64,000 bases of DNA from Salisediminibacterium beveridgei (GTDB taxonomy: Bacteria; Bacillota; Bacilli; Bacillales; Salisediminibacteriaceae), in contig NZ_CP012502.1 in assembly GCF_001721685.1 (NCBI RefSeq), positions 2,294,001-2,358,000 on the forward strand, read 5' to 3'. The notes under the pieces were generated by a model, which searched no databases, had not been told where the DNA came from, and saw nothing but the letters and a program-made list of their open reading frames with translations. Of the stretch, positions 38,068-48,311 are shown piece by piece (positions within the stretch are counted from its first letter, which is position 1; every line of letters starts with the position of its first letter). Both the position numbers and the translations under genes were made by a program.

Positions 38068-39926
38068 TTAAATCCCCCTGTCGCTATTTGTTCGTAAATA
38101 CTCCCTCAACCCTTCATCCACGCAATACACATAACACCCTCTCATCCCCCTGGTCAGAAGTGTCTTATATGTATTCCTCACCAGCCGATCGAGATCGTCG
38201 GTTTTGTAATTGCCCTTTGGTTTCGCCGGTCTTGCGCCTTTGTCTTTGAAATTCTCTCTTTTGACTTCGATTTGCTCTGTCTCAGGATTATAGGTCAGAT
38301 CATTTCCGATAATGACACCCACATAACCCATCTCGAGCCCTTGAACGGTATGGATGCAGCCAACCTGTTCCCGTCCTTCCGGGTGAATGCCCAGTCAATC
38401 CGGTTGGGGTCATTCCAGGGCATGGCGAAGTCTGCAGCTTCAATCGCGACGTCTTTTGGCAGTTCACCGTTAACGAGTTCCTTGTTCCACTCCCAGGCGT
38501 AACCGGCAACGAGCCGTCCGTCTTTCTCTTCCACGACTTTGTCATAGAGCTCGTTTGGTGAGTCCACCAGTTGAAAATCGAAATCCCCTTCCAAAGGAAT
38601 GTCTTTTCCTTGTTCAAACAGGACATTGTCCAGCCATTCGAGGAAATTCCCCGATCCCCCGCAGCGGAACTGGGAGTCCAGTTCCACCTCATGCAAAATG
38701 GCGCCTTGTTTTTCCGCTTCTTCTTGAATGAGTTTGACGTTGCCGATGTCTTTTTTGGAGATCATTTGTTCATCGTCGATGAAAAAGACGCTGATTTTAC
38801 TGGCACGCATAATCTGTGTCGCCTGATTTTCGCCCTCGATCTTCTTTTGCATATGCCCCTGATTCTTGAGGCGGTGGGCTTCGTCACAGATCAGAACGTC
38901 AAAGTAATTCTCGGGTGTCTGTGTATAAGATCCAGAGCCTTTGAAGAGATTCCGCACTTCCGTAAATCCGCTTCTGCCCACGAGCTTCTTCTTGAGGATT
39001 TCCCGGAAGGACTGGTTCGGTGTGATGTATTCAACGTTGGCCTCGTCTTTCAGGAAGTCATTCATAAGGTTCAGTCCAATAACGGACTTACCGGTGCCGG
39101 GGCCGCCTTTAATCAGGACGACTTCTTTTTGGGCCGTTTCCAGATCCGCCTGCTGATAGACGGCAAGGACCTTCTCATAAGCAACTTTCTGTTCATCGAG
39201 GAGAATGAACTCCTCATTGCCTTCGAGGAGGGATTGCACAGACTCCACCAATTTTTTCGATGGGCGGATCCGGCCATGTTCAATCCGGCTGGCAATGTCT
39301 GCCCCTTTACCATTGGCTACTTTTTCTTTAATCGCGGTTGTGAGCTCCCGGTCGTCGAACTGAAAATAAACCGGGGACTGACGCAGATAGTTTTGGTAAC
39401 GGTCGTCGAGCAGTGGTTCGTTGTGTCTGTCTTGGATGTAATTATGTAAGTAGGAGCACGAGCTTAACTGGATGGAGGTATCATCATAGAGGGCTTCATT
39501 GAAGTTCTCCAGATAACGTTGGTACGAAAGGGACTGGTAGGATGGGTGAACGGTTTCCCGGATGCCTTTACCGAGAAAGGTTTTGACAATGCCGTCGCCA
39601 TCGGCCACTTGCGACTTTTGCCATTGCTTTAATTCCACAATGAGGGCATTCTGAATCCCTGCCTCGTTTTCTCCGGTAATGAGAAAGTCGATCCGCTTCT
39701 CTGAAGAAGGCAGTTTGTATTCAAGGAGGACATGGGTATCCGAAGCCAGGTCTGCATCCCGGATGACCTTGGCCATTTGAGGGAGAGAGTTCGTCCACGA
39801 ACGGATCTCGCTGCCGGAAACAGAATGATTGATCTTCTCTTTGACTTTATCAAGCAGCACATCCTCGATCCGCTGTTCGAGGACATGGGCAATGAATGCA
39901 TTGGACGGTTCATTGTATATGATCAT
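38068..39926 (-). pseudogene. DUF2075 nuclease-helicase, frameshifted
   Basis: The first 500 residues match DUF2075 proteins: an N-terminal nuclease-like part (RIDFLI then IVELKQW) and a helicase core with GGPGTGKS (about 276) and DEAHR (about 348). Near 38385 the frame fails. The protein continues, in another frame, with HPEGREQVGCIHTVQGLEM and an RGMRGCYVY end as in intact family members, so one base is missing around the WA/IHPEG junction. This may be a true lesion or a sequence error. The start at 39926 has GAGGGGAAC upstream. It is directly upstream of the sulfur-binding HNH gene and may be its operon partner. Confidence 0.75.
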
Positions 39927-40419
39927 GACGTTCCCCTCACTCGTTGGTTTCTTGATTACGTCGAAGCAGGCATACTGCCAGGCACGCAAGATGTGATGCG
40001 TACCGGGAAGATCCACCTGATCCATGTATTCAGTTCATTTTAAGATGATGGGTATATAGGGTGATTTTACCACATATCATGACCTGTTTGTTCGTCAATT
40101 TTCTGACTATTTTCGACACTTTACTTTGCCTTATCGTTTTCATGCAGTGCTTAAAAGCACTCAGACAGTCTGATTTCAAAGCACTTTGTCTAAGCAACAG
40201 GATTCTTCCTCTTCACTGCATTGCTTTTACCAGTTGACCATTTCATTCACAAGCCTGTCCATTGGCCTATTACAAATATGTGAAGGTCGCTATATATTTA
40301 ACATAAGTGGTTCATCAGTAAGCATGTTGTCACCAGCCTACTTCATCCGTCAGATCGGTACTGATCAGTCACAAATTCCCACGTAATGTTTTAAAAATCA
40401 TTCAAGGGAGATGAAGAAC
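39927..40419. other. Gene-free stretch between the DUF2075 and Ltp genes
   Basis: Nearly 500 bases between divergent genes with no supported gene. It contains a small TCAGAC-A-GTCTGA palindrome near 40155-40175. Promoters for both neighbours must lie here, but no perfect sigma-A match stands out. A plus-strand frame at 40186-40386 lacks a ribosome binding site and is probably not coding. Confidence 0.45.
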
Positions 40420-41214
40420 ATGGGGAAAACAAGTACTTACTTGAAAACGAAAGGGGCGCTCTTGCTGTTTGCACTGATGTCGATTGTTCTGATCGCGGGT
40501 TGCCAAAATGATGCGGATGTTGAGGAAGTTGCAGAAGCGGAGCCGGTCGAAGAAGACAATGAGAATGAAAATGAGGTAAATGAGGAAGAGAACAATAACG
40601 AGCCTGATGAGCCGGTCATTGAAATTGTTGAAGAACCGGAAGCCGAAAAACCTGAGGTGGAAGAAGAACCTGACAACCAGGAGAACGAACCGGAGGCTGA
40701 GGAAGAAATCATTGAAGAAGAGGCAGAAGAACAAGAAGAAAACACCGAACCAGACGTACCAGGAGAATTCCAATCTGCCAAAAACAAAGCAAATGATTAT
40801 CTGGCCTTCTCCGCCTTCTCTGAAAAAGGCCTCTATGATCAACTGACTTCCCAGCACGGGGAAGGCTTTTCTTCCGACGCAGCAACCTATGCCCTGGAAA
40901 CGATCTCCGTGGACTGGAACGAACAGGCGCTGAAATCCGCTGAAACCTACAACGGGGTGATGCCGTTTTCCAAGAAGGGGCTCTATGATCAGCTCGTCTC
41001 AGAGTACGGAGAGGGATTCACCGCTGATCAGGCACAGTATGCGATCGACAACGTCACCATCGACTACAAACAGAATGCACTGGAATCCGCCAGGCAATAT
41101 CAGGACCTGATGGACATGTCACCCAGTATGATCCACGACCAGTTGACGTCATCCTACGGGGAAGGCTATACGAAGGAAGAAGCCGACTACGCCATTGCAA
41201 ATCTCGGCAATTAA
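40420..41214 (+). CDS. Ltp family surface lipoprotein with three repeats
   Basis: A 264-residue lipoprotein. A signal peptide ends in the lipobox IAGC, followed by a strongly acidic spacer rich in Glu, Asp, Asn and Pro (about residues 25-110). Three copies of a 45-50-residue helical repeat follow; each contains a variant of LYDQL-x4-GEGF/Y and a YAL/YAI helix. This is the host-surface lipoprotein domain found in phage TP-J34 Ltp, which blocks superinfecting phage DNA entry. ATG 40420 is preferred, since AAGGGAG lies ten bases upstream. It lies inside the defence island, between dpt and Zorya. A chromosomal envelope role is equally possible. Confidence 0.75.
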   Translation: MGKTSTYLKTKGALLLFALMSIVLIAGCQNDADVEEVAEAEPVEEDNENENEVNEEENNNEPDEPVIEIVEEPEAEKPEVEEEPDNQENEPEAEEEIIEEEAEEQEENTEPDVPGEFQSAKNKANDYLAFSAFSEKGLYDQLTSQHGEGFSSDAATYALETISVDWNEQALKSAETYNGVMPFSKKGLYDQLVSEYGEGFTADQAQYAIDNVTIDYKQNALESARQYQDLMDMSPSMIHDQLTSSYGEGYTKEEADYAIANLGN

Positions 41215-41222
41215 ATGGTTTG

Positions 41223-41258
41223 GCCAGACATCCATATAGAGGTGTCTGGCTTTTTTTT
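41223..41258 (+). terminator. Terminator after the Ltp lipoprotein gene
   Basis: GCCAGACA (41223-41230) pairs with TGTCTGGC (41243-41250), followed by eight T residues. Confidence 0.9.
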
Positions 41259-41266
41259 AACTATAG

Positions 41267-41557
41267 TTATTTCAAAAAGCGCTCCTCATCCAGGTCATAA
41301 TAAACAGTCAGATGTTCCGTGAAAGATTCTTTTACATACGCAGCGATGACTTCAACCACCTCTTTCATGCTGGATGAGAACGGATCCGGGCTGTCATACA
41401 GGAGCTCAAGGGCTTCAATCTTCTTTCGGCCGAACAGCCTGAACCTGACACCATACTCCTCCACTTCCCCGCAACCGATCTGATCTGCCATGATCAGCGG
41501 CTTTCCGTTCAAAAAGATCGTCTCCACGGTTTTCACGTCTTTCAATTTGCTCATCAT
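41267..41557 (-). CDS. Hypothetical protein
   Basis: A 96-residue soluble protein with no recognised motif; a central segment GVRFRLFGRKKIEALELLY and a helical C-terminus are the only structure seen. The ATG at 41557 has AAAGGAG at good spacing; the frame extends 20 codons further but without support. Its G+C is higher than the Zorya genes next to it. Function unknown. Confidence 0.6.
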   Translation of the reverse strand: MMSKLKDVKTVETIFLNGKPLIMADQIGCGEVEEYGVRFRLFGRKKIEALELLYDSPDPFSSSMKEVVEVIAAYVKESFTEHLTVYYDLDEERFLK

Positions 41558-41621
41558 CTCACTCCTTTCGATTGTCTTGCATATATATATAAAGAAGTGC
41601 GGAAGTTCGGACAGCAAATCG

Positions 41622-41649
41622 AAAAAACGCAGGCTTTTTCTGCCTGCGT
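41622..41649 (-). terminator. Terminator of the Zorya operon
   Basis: On the minus strand an ACGCAGGC/GCCTGCGT stem is followed by a T-run (A residues 41622-41627 on the plus strand), 14 bases after the zorD stop codon. Confidence 0.85.
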
Positions 41650-41662
41650 CTCTCGTTACTAA

Positions 41663-44410
41663 TTAATGCTTCAACTGTCCCATTATTTCTTTTTTTATGT
41701 CACCTTGTTTACTTGGGATAATAACATTATTAGACAACTCTTTTTTATTCTCGATGATACGATGTATTATTTGTTCAACGGTTTCTCCCTGACTTTGTTC
41801 GGTTGACACGATAGGATAGTAAACCGTGACATCCCGCTCTTGACCAATGCGATAAACCCGGTCTGTTGCTTGGTTTTCGACAGCCGGGTTCCACCAGCGG
41901 GTGTAATGAATGACATGATTTGCTGAGGTAATCGTCAGTCCTGTTCCTGCAGCTTTTGGAGAAAGAATCATCACATCGAATCCTTCTTTACGGTTAAAGT
42001 GATCCACGACAACCTGTCTTCGATTGGTTTTTCCATTTATAATGACTGGTTCTATACCGAAGGTGTTCATAATATGCCGTTTTAATATGACTTGCATATC
42101 AATATATTCGGTGAAGATCAAGACTTTTTCGCCCTTACTTTGAATGTTTTTAATCAGGTTCAATGTTTGAAAAAGTTTTGGTACCTCTTTGATCTTGATA
42201 CTTTGTAAACTTTTGTTTTCGAGTCCTGGATGAGAGCATATTCGCTTTAAATACTGGATCGCTTCCAAAGGTACAATCTCTTTATTCTTTGCACGTTCTA
42301 ATACATTTGCATACAGCTGTTTTTGCTTATTACCAAAAGGCACTGAAAAGAGTTCCTCTCTCTTCTCAGGAAGTTGTCCTTTTAATTCACCCGTTTTTGT
42401 CCGCCTTTTGTAAACAGAACTGATCGTGGTGATAATTTGATTTTCTAGTTCATCGTAGTTCCCTGATTTTTCGAAGGTGTCGATGTATTTTGCCTTGAAT
42501 TCATTCAAACTTCCCAAAAGTCCTGGTTGAACAAAATCCATAATGCTCCATAATTCAGAGAGACTATTTTCCACTGGTGTACCGGTCATAGCAAGCCTTC
42601 TTTTTGCTTTCATGGCTTTGAGGGCTTTCGAACGTGATGTTGTCGGATTTTTGATAGCCTGTGCTTCATCACATACGCAAATACTCCAGTCAATTCGACC
42701 AAGCAGGAGTTGATCACGTGAGAGCGTGTCATAGGTCGTAATAACAAGTTTATAATGCTCAATAGATCTTACATTGGTGAGTCTTTTGTTTCCTGAATGA
42801 ACATAAATATTCGGTGAAAGTTCCGGGTAAAATTTTTGAGCTTCATTGATCCAATTTTCAATTAAAGTCTTTGGCACAATAATTAATCCTGGTTGCAATT
42901 CTTGACGCTCGTCCAGATATGCCAGTAATGCCAATACCTGAATGGTTTTCCCCAATCCCATGTCATCTGCGAGAAGTCCTCCAAGACCTTGATGACTGAG
43001 GCTTTTCATCCACACGTAGCCATCTTGCTGGAATGGTCTAAGTACTGCTCTAAAACCACCTGGTACGTCTTTACTTAAAATGTTCGGATCATCAATCAAT
43101 TCTTTATAAGATAATAACTCTGGACTGTATTCGAGTTTAGCCACATTTTCGAAAATTTCCAGAACATAAGGTATTTTTCCAGGTGGATAATGGGTTTCTT
43201 TCCCTTCTTGAAGTTCAGTAACCGTTTTTGATGCTTCAATGAATTCATCTACTTCTTCCGGAATCTCCACCCAACCATCGTCCCAAGGAATGAAATCTTC
43301 TCCCTTTTCACGAGCCTGTTGAGTTAATGATGTAAGCTCATCAACATCCATAGCACTCATAATATCGCCATTTTCATTCTTGATATCTGCTCCAAGTTCA
43401 AGTTCAAACCAGCCTTTTTCACTTTCACGCCCGTGAACAAATGGCTGAGTTTTATACACTTTAATCCCCAACTCTTTGACCCGTTCACTAAACATACTAA
43501 TATCAAGGTCGATTTCTTCTGTATCAATGTATGCTTCCGGGTTGTTCACAAATTTCGGGATATCTGATCCTGAAATTGGGCGCATATTATTAATTGCTGC
43601 CGAATGCTTCTGGACAGATGGATCAACAAAATATTTGGACGTTCCATCTTTTTTATAAATCAAATCATTTTTCTGTATGTCCTGAAGTACATGAGTTTCT
43701 ACCCGATCTTCTGCAGATTGATATTCAGGTTTAAATTCAATGCTTTTTCCATCATAAGTCATATCCACATCAACATGATCAACAAATCGATAATCCTGTT
43801 TTTCTATAAAAGAAGAGATCGACAAGCCCAATTGCTGAGCAAAGTGTTTCACTCTGGCAATATAGCGAAGGATTTCCTGGTTATTGGAGCTTTTTGGTCG
43901 TCTGTCAATTTCTTTAAGAACTTTAAAAATCGCTTCCGGCATTAAAACCGTCTGATGACCAGGCAAAGTTATAAAAGGCCCTTGAACAGAGCCTGTCTTT
44001 TGAATTTGACTATAATGGGTATTTTGCAGATTTAGAAACAGTTCAAATGAAGTTGATCCGATATAACCGGAAGCTTGTAATTCAGCTTTGATATCGTTAG
44101 CAGTATCAGGAATGTTAATGTATTCCTTCACTTCATCCAGTTCACCGGAATATAACGAATCTGACCTGATTAAATAGCCTTCCGCATGCTGTTTTAATCT
44201 ATCCTCATCCCATAAATATTGAAGCGACTGCAGTAATTCCATATCGCTGTTACTCAGGGAACTGAAGTCCTGAATGGTCATTTGAAGAGGGAAATTCAGA
44301 TGTTCATCGTTACGGAGGATCCGATAGTTTATTCCATCACTTTCTAACTCGGTTTGGATTTGAATTTTTACTTTACCGCGATTCGTTTTAAAAAAGTCCT
44401 TTAACGCCAT
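41663..44410 (-). CDS. zorD: Zorya type I helicase ZorD
   Basis: A 915-residue SNF2-family ATPase. Walker A is in LADDMGLGKT (about residue 482), the DEAQAIK box near 582, motif III is MTGTPVEN, and the last lobe ends RVYRIGQERDV. The N-terminal 450 residues are family-specific. In Zorya, ZorD acts on invading DNA in the cytoplasm after the membrane complex is triggered. It is the last gene of zorA-B-C-D, overlaps zorC by 10 bases, and is followed by a terminator. Confidence 0.88.
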   Translation of the reverse strand: MALKDFFKTNRGKVKIQIQTELESDGINYRILRNDEHLNFPLQMTIQDFSSLSNSDMELLQSLQYLWDEDRLKQHAEGYLIRSDSLYSGELDEVKEYINIPDTANDIKAELQASGYIGSTSFELFLNLQNTHYSQIQKTGSVQGPFITLPGHQTVLMPEAIFKVLKEIDRRPKSSNNQEILRYIARVKHFAQQLGLSISSFIEKQDYRFVDHVDVDMTYDGKSIEFKPEYQSAEDRVETHVLQDIQKNDLIYKKDGTSKYFVDPSVQKHSAAINNMRPISGSDIPKFVNNPEAYIDTEEIDLDISMFSERVKELGIKVYKTQPFVHGRESEKGWFELELGADIKNENGDIMSAMDVDELTSLTQQAREKGEDFIPWDDGWVEIPEEVDEFIEASKTVTELQEGKETHYPPGKIPYVLEIFENVAKLEYSPELLSYKELIDDPNILSKDVPGGFRAVLRPFQQDGYVWMKSLSHQGLGGLLADDMGLGKTIQVLALLAYLDERQELQPGLIIVPKTLIENWINEAQKFYPELSPNIYVHSGNKRLTNVRSIEHYKLVITTYDTLSRDQLLLGRIDWSICVCDEAQAIKNPTTSRSKALKAMKAKRRLAMTGTPVENSLSELWSIMDFVQPGLLGSLNEFKAKYIDTFEKSGNYDELENQIITTISSVYKRRTKTGELKGQLPEKREELFSVPFGNKQKQLYANVLERAKNKEIVPLEAIQYLKRICSHPGLENKSLQSIKIKEVPKLFQTLNLIKNIQSKGEKVLIFTEYIDMQVILKRHIMNTFGIEPVIINGKTNRRQVVVDHFNRKEGFDVMILSPKAAGTGLTITSANHVIHYTRWWNPAVENQATDRVYRIGQERDVTVYYPIVSTEQSQGETVEQIIHRIIENKKELSNNVIIPSKQGDIKKEIMGQLKH

Positions 44411-45666
44411 CTGTTTGATTGCACCTCCTCAAAATTCCCGTTGAGATAGTTGGACATATACAAATTAAATCTTCGCTGCCATCCACTATGATGAGGATAA
44501 GAATTTATATACAGTTGGGCACCAGTTCGCCGATCTTTAAATTCGTCTTTCCTTTTGAAAAGACCGTTTATTCCTTCTGCTGAGTTTAAATGCCGAAATC
44601 TTTCACTGTTTTTCACCGGTAAAATCACCTTTTCGAATCCTTCTTCATGATAAAAATAGGCTGCTCCCTTTTTCCCGAACTCCACTACCGCAAAGCCTTC
44701 AAAACGCATTAATATAATTGGTTGCTTCTTGATCAAATAGGCTTCTTTCATATGCTGAATGTAGTTTTTCCAGAATTCAAATCGTTCATTATCTTTATCA
44801 GATGCAAAAACCTCTTCAATATTTGATAGCATAAGCCAGTTATTCAGTTTCTCCAGTTGATTGTAATTCAGAAAATCCCAGCGATGATTATGATTCTTAA
44901 TGGATCCAAAATCTTTAAAGGCCATATCCAAAATGGATCGGTTAAAATACTGAAATTCTTTTGATTCGATATAATTCATGATGGCACGCTTCTTTTTATT
45001 TAAATCCATTTTGTTAAATTGTTTAATAATGCCTTCAAGAGTCTCGATTTGAACATATTGATCATCTGGGATATTTTTGATGAGCATTTCTTCTACTAAA
45101 TAGATTCCGAGCGTGCTTTTTTCATCAATGTTTATAACATTTAACCGTTCTGAAACTGCTCCATTCATCCCCTCGATCACTGAATAAATAGCTTCATGAA
45201 TTACTGTTGAATCAAAAGCCTTCTGCAACTCGAGTCTAAGAGAATTATTAATAATGCCCAGTTCGTTAATGATTTCAGGTCGATTTGTCAATGTATATAA
45301 TACAAAATCATTTAAGTACATTCTTTGATAAGTACGCCATAATCGGGTAGGAACTAAATCACTCTCAACTTTGCTTAATAGCAATGCGCATTTGTTTAAT
45401 GTCTCTTCAGACTCTTTCATATCAGGAAATACCGATAGAAGAGTTCGCGTTTCTTTTTCCTTAATTTCTGAGCTGAAAGTATCAATCGCTTCGTCTGTAT
45501 TCTCCAGCAGCCTGATTTTTCTCATCAGTCTGTCCAGTCTTTTCTGATGTTTTGACTGAGACACAATGCCTGTATTCTCATCGTATTTATCAGACAACTG
45601 TTTCGTGACGATTTTCATTTTGGTCGGTTTAAAGTAAAAGAGAAACGTATCATGAAATCTGCTCAT
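44401..45666 (-). CDS. zorC: Zorya type I protein ZorC (EH signature)
   Basis: A 421-residue soluble protein. The C-terminal 120 residues contain the EH signature pattern: FEFWKNYIQHM, then VVEFGKKGAAYFYHEEGFE and a terminal HHSGWQRRF. It is required in type I Zorya together with ZorD and is thought to link membrane sensing to DNA targeting. The start codon shares one base with the zorB stop (TAATG). Confidence 0.85.
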   Translation of the reverse strand: MSRFHDTFLFYFKPTKMKIVTKQLSDKYDENTGIVSQSKHQKRLDRLMRKIRLLENTDEAIDTFSSEIKEKETRTLLSVFPDMKESEETLNKCALLLSKVESDLVPTRLWRTYQRMYLNDFVLYTLTNRPEIINELGIINNSLRLELQKAFDSTVIHEAIYSVIEGMNGAVSERLNVINIDEKSTLGIYLVEEMLIKNIPDDQYVQIETLEGIIKQFNKMDLNKKKRAIMNYIESKEFQYFNRSILDMAFKDFGSIKNHNHRWDFLNYNQLEKLNNWLMLSNIEEVFASDKDNERFEFWKNYIQHMKEAYLIKKQPIILMRFEGFAVVEFGKKGAAYFYHEEGFEKVILPVKNSERFRHLNSAEGINGLFKRKDEFKDRRTGAQLYINSYPHHSGWQRRFNLYMSNYLNGNFEEVQSNRWR

Positions 45667-46370
45667 TAACGCATCATCTCCTGGATTTCCTCGATTAATT
45701 CTTCATCTTTGAGCCGGAACTTAAACTCCACCCTTCTGGATTCATCAGCTATCACTTCACCCTCATCATCCTTAATGGGTTCACTGAATGAACGTCCGTT
45801 TGCAGTCATGATACTGCGAAGAACATCTGAATGTTGAAAATCTGTAAAATCATCATCCAAGATGATTTCAACAACAGATAAAGCACGATTCTGGGACAGA
45901 TTTAAATTGTATATATAAGATCCTTGTGTATCGGTGTGACCTTCAACGATAATCTGACCAATCTGTTCACGAAACTGCGGGGACAGAAGTATTCCAATGT
46001 ACTGGGGAATAAATTGTTCAAGGTAGTCAACACCAGTTTCAGATACTTCTGTATCATCCAGATCAAAGAACACGCCACCTGAAAAGCGGATTGCCCCGGT
46101 TTGTTCATCCACTTCAAGTTCCAATGCTGAATCCTCAAATGCGGATACTAATTCCTCAATTAAGTCGGCTCTGACGCCAATCAAATCTTCAATCATCTGA
46201 TCCTTTGCTTCTATTGACGATTGATTATCCATAATGGATACGGTTAAAAATAGTGCGAACATTAATAATAAAGCTGACATGAGGTCAGAGTAAGACATCC
46301 AGAAACTGCTCTTATCTTCTTCTCCAGACCCTTGTGAAAATCGCCTTTTGTTCCGGTACCCTCTTGCCAT
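45666..46370 (-). CDS. zorB: Zorya protein ZorB (MotB/OmpA-like)
   Basis: A 234-residue membrane protein with one N-terminal transmembrane helix at about 26-45. It carries Asp29 in the SYSDLMS motif, the counterpart of the proton-binding Asp of MotB. The C-terminal OmpA-like peptidoglycan-binding domain has EGHTDTQG and LSQNRALSV. It pairs with ZorA as a proton-driven motor-like complex, anchored in the cell wall. Gap to zorA is 12 bases. Confidence 0.9.
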   Translation of the reverse strand: MARGYRNKRRFSQGSGEEDKSSFWMSYSDLMSALLLMFALFLTVSIMDNQSSIEAKDQMIEDLIGVRADLIEELVSAFEDSALELEVDEQTGAIRFSGGVFFDLDDTEVSETGVDYLEQFIPQYIGILLSPQFREQIGQIIVEGHTDTQGSYIYNLNLSQNRALSVVEIILDDDFTDFQHSDVLRSIMTANGRSFSEPIKDDEGEVIADESRRVEFKFRLKDEELIEEIQEMMR

Positions 46371-46382
46371 CTGTCAGCCTCC

Positions 46383-48311
46383 TTAATTTTCAGGTTTCTG
46401 TTTTTGATATTCTTGATTAAATTCTTTGAGTTTTTTTCCGAATTCATCAATTTGCGGTGGTAAATCATCTACACTGTCCTGAATCATTTCAACTGCACTA
46501 CTTAAATGATTAACGGTCTTGGATAGTTCTTCATCAAACTCTTCGAATGTCCGATTTAGCCCTTTATGAAGTTGAGTCGCAAATGAAGACATGGCTGAAT
46601 CCAACTGTTTGTTTAATTCTTCGAACCTCTTATTGGCGTCAGTCCAAACGTGATGTAATGCTTCATTTGCGCTTCTGATTTCTTCAACCTGTAATTCACG
46701 TTGTTCCGCAATTTCTCTGGTTTGGGAAGTTGTTTTCTCATAATCAGATAATACTTCTGAAGATAATTTTTGCCAGTCATTTTGAACAGAGAGCAGGTGA
46801 TTGCTTTGTTTTTCAATCGAGGACAGTACACCCGTCATGTTTGATGTAATATCAGCCAGTTCCTTTGTATTTGTTTCGTATTGAGACAACATAGTCGCAT
46901 TGGTTTCCATAGATGCGTCAAAAGAAGTCAGCATAATATTCGATCGATCAAGCACAGTTTCAATCGATTCATTGAGTGATTGTTGTCGTTGATAGTGTTC
47001 TCGGATATTTACTGCATATTGATCCATCACAGAAAGTTGTTCATATAGCGATTTCGTAAATCGTTCCTGTTCCTGACCAAGGTTTGTCAATAATTCAGAT
47101 GCTTTTTCATTCACAATTGCATTGTTGGCCGTTACTTCTTCAAAGGATTCAAGAGTGGCTAATTGACGTTCTTCCGATTCCGTAAGTTTATTCACATAGG
47201 TTTCAACTTGAGCCGAGAGGTCGTGTGTGGTTTTTGCCATCTGCTGCTGATTTTGGGCAGATTCTGTCATAGAATCAACCAGTTCAGTCATCTGTCCATG
47301 TACATTTTCTGTCCAATTGATGGTTTTATCCAATGTATCTGATAGTTTGTCCATATAATCTTTCGTATTATCTCCAAGAGATTGAATAAAATTATCCGTT
47401 AAGTCCTGTATGGCTCCAAAATTCTGATCATTGGCTTTAAGCATCGCTTCGTTTATGATTTCATTAGTCTGTTCCATTTGAGGTCTAAGTGAATCTGCCA
47501 CCTCATTACCAATCCCTTTTACTAATTGTGGGATCATTTGCTCCGACATGAATTCTTGGAATCCTTTCAACTGTTCCTGTTGATTTTCAACCATCTGTTG
47601 AAGGTAATGACCTTCGTCCTGTGATGGAAAAGTGATATCCATTTCATTCAATGTGTCCCGATGTGCAGAAACAAGAAGGGGATAGAATAAAACTTTATCG
47701 ATCAAATGCCATAAAAGAGAGAGTGTAATCCCCAAAATAGATGAATAGAATGTGATCTCCATACCACCAAGCAGATCTTGAACACCCATTCTCATTTCTT
47801 CTGATTGTGCATCAAGATTCAGATCAGAAATTCCCGAAACTAAACCAATAAAGGTTCCCAATATCCCTGCTGAGACAAAAACTACAGGAATTGTTTCAGC
47901 TAATTTTCTATTTCCATATTTATGTACTATATTTTCCTCAAACATATAATCATAGACATCCGGAACAAACTGTTCTCCTTTTCGGACATATTCATCATAT
48001 TGATTATAATAATTCCCCCAAGATTTATACCATTCATAGTTACCAAAAACCCTCTTAATCCAGGAAGCTTTTATTTGTTCGTTAAACATATGTAATCGAT
48101 TCGAAATGATTTCTTCGTCCTGAATAGAACGAAGCTTACTTCTAATAGATATCCCCATAATCCAAAATTTCAGATACCATATAATTGTCCATAACCCTAA
48201 AATGACAAATATATTGATCATCCATTGCAAATAAGTATTTGCGAAATCAGTAAGTTCCATTGAACCTATATAGCCAATTAAATCAAAAAAGACATCTAGC
48301 AAACTTCCCAT
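46383..48311 (-). CDS. zorA: Zorya protein ZorA (MotA-like with long tail)
   Basis: A 642-residue protein with transmembrane segments at about 30-52, 141-162 and 186-207, matching the MotA/TolQ/ExbB fold. The remaining 430 residues form a long, Gln/Glu-rich coiled-coil tail reaching into the cytoplasm, as is typical of ZorA. GAGGGTGG precedes the ATG at 48311. It opens the four-gene Zorya operon and, with ZorB, forms the membrane sensor. Confidence 0.9.
   Translation of the reverse strand: MGSLLDVFFDLIGYIGSMELTDFANTYLQWMINIFVILGLWTIIWYLKFWIMGISIRSKLRSIQDEEIISNRLHMFNEQIKASWIKRVFGNYEWYKSWGNYYNQYDEYVRKGEQFVPDVYDYMFEENIVHKYGNRKLAETIPVVFVSAGILGTFIGLVSGISDLNLDAQSEEMRMGVQDLLGGMEITFYSSILGITLSLLWHLIDKVLFYPLLVSAHRDTLNEMDITFPSQDEGHYLQQMVENQQEQLKGFQEFMSEQMIPQLVKGIGNEVADSLRPQMEQTNEIINEAMLKANDQNFGAIQDLTDNFIQSLGDNTKDYMDKLSDTLDKTINWTENVHGQMTELVDSMTESAQNQQQMAKTTHDLSAQVETYVNKLTESEERQLATLESFEEVTANNAIVNEKASELLTNLGQEQERFTKSLYEQLSVMDQYAVNIREHYQRQQSLNESIETVLDRSNIMLTSFDASMETNATMLSQYETNTKELADITSNMTGVLSSIEKQSNHLLSVQNDWQKLSSEVLSDYEKTTSQTREIAEQRELQVEEIRSANEALHHVWTDANKRFEELNKQLDSAMSSFATQLHKGLNRTFEEFDEELSKTVNHLSSAVEMIQDSVDDLPPQIDEFGKKLKEFNQEYQKQKPEN

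Noticed and set aside
38571..39449. Long plus-strand frame of 292 codons
   Set aside because: It is antisense to the well-supported DUF2075 gene and has no domain.
40186..40386. Plus-strand frame before the lipoprotein gene
   Set aside because: No ribosome binding site and no conserved features; probably promoter region.
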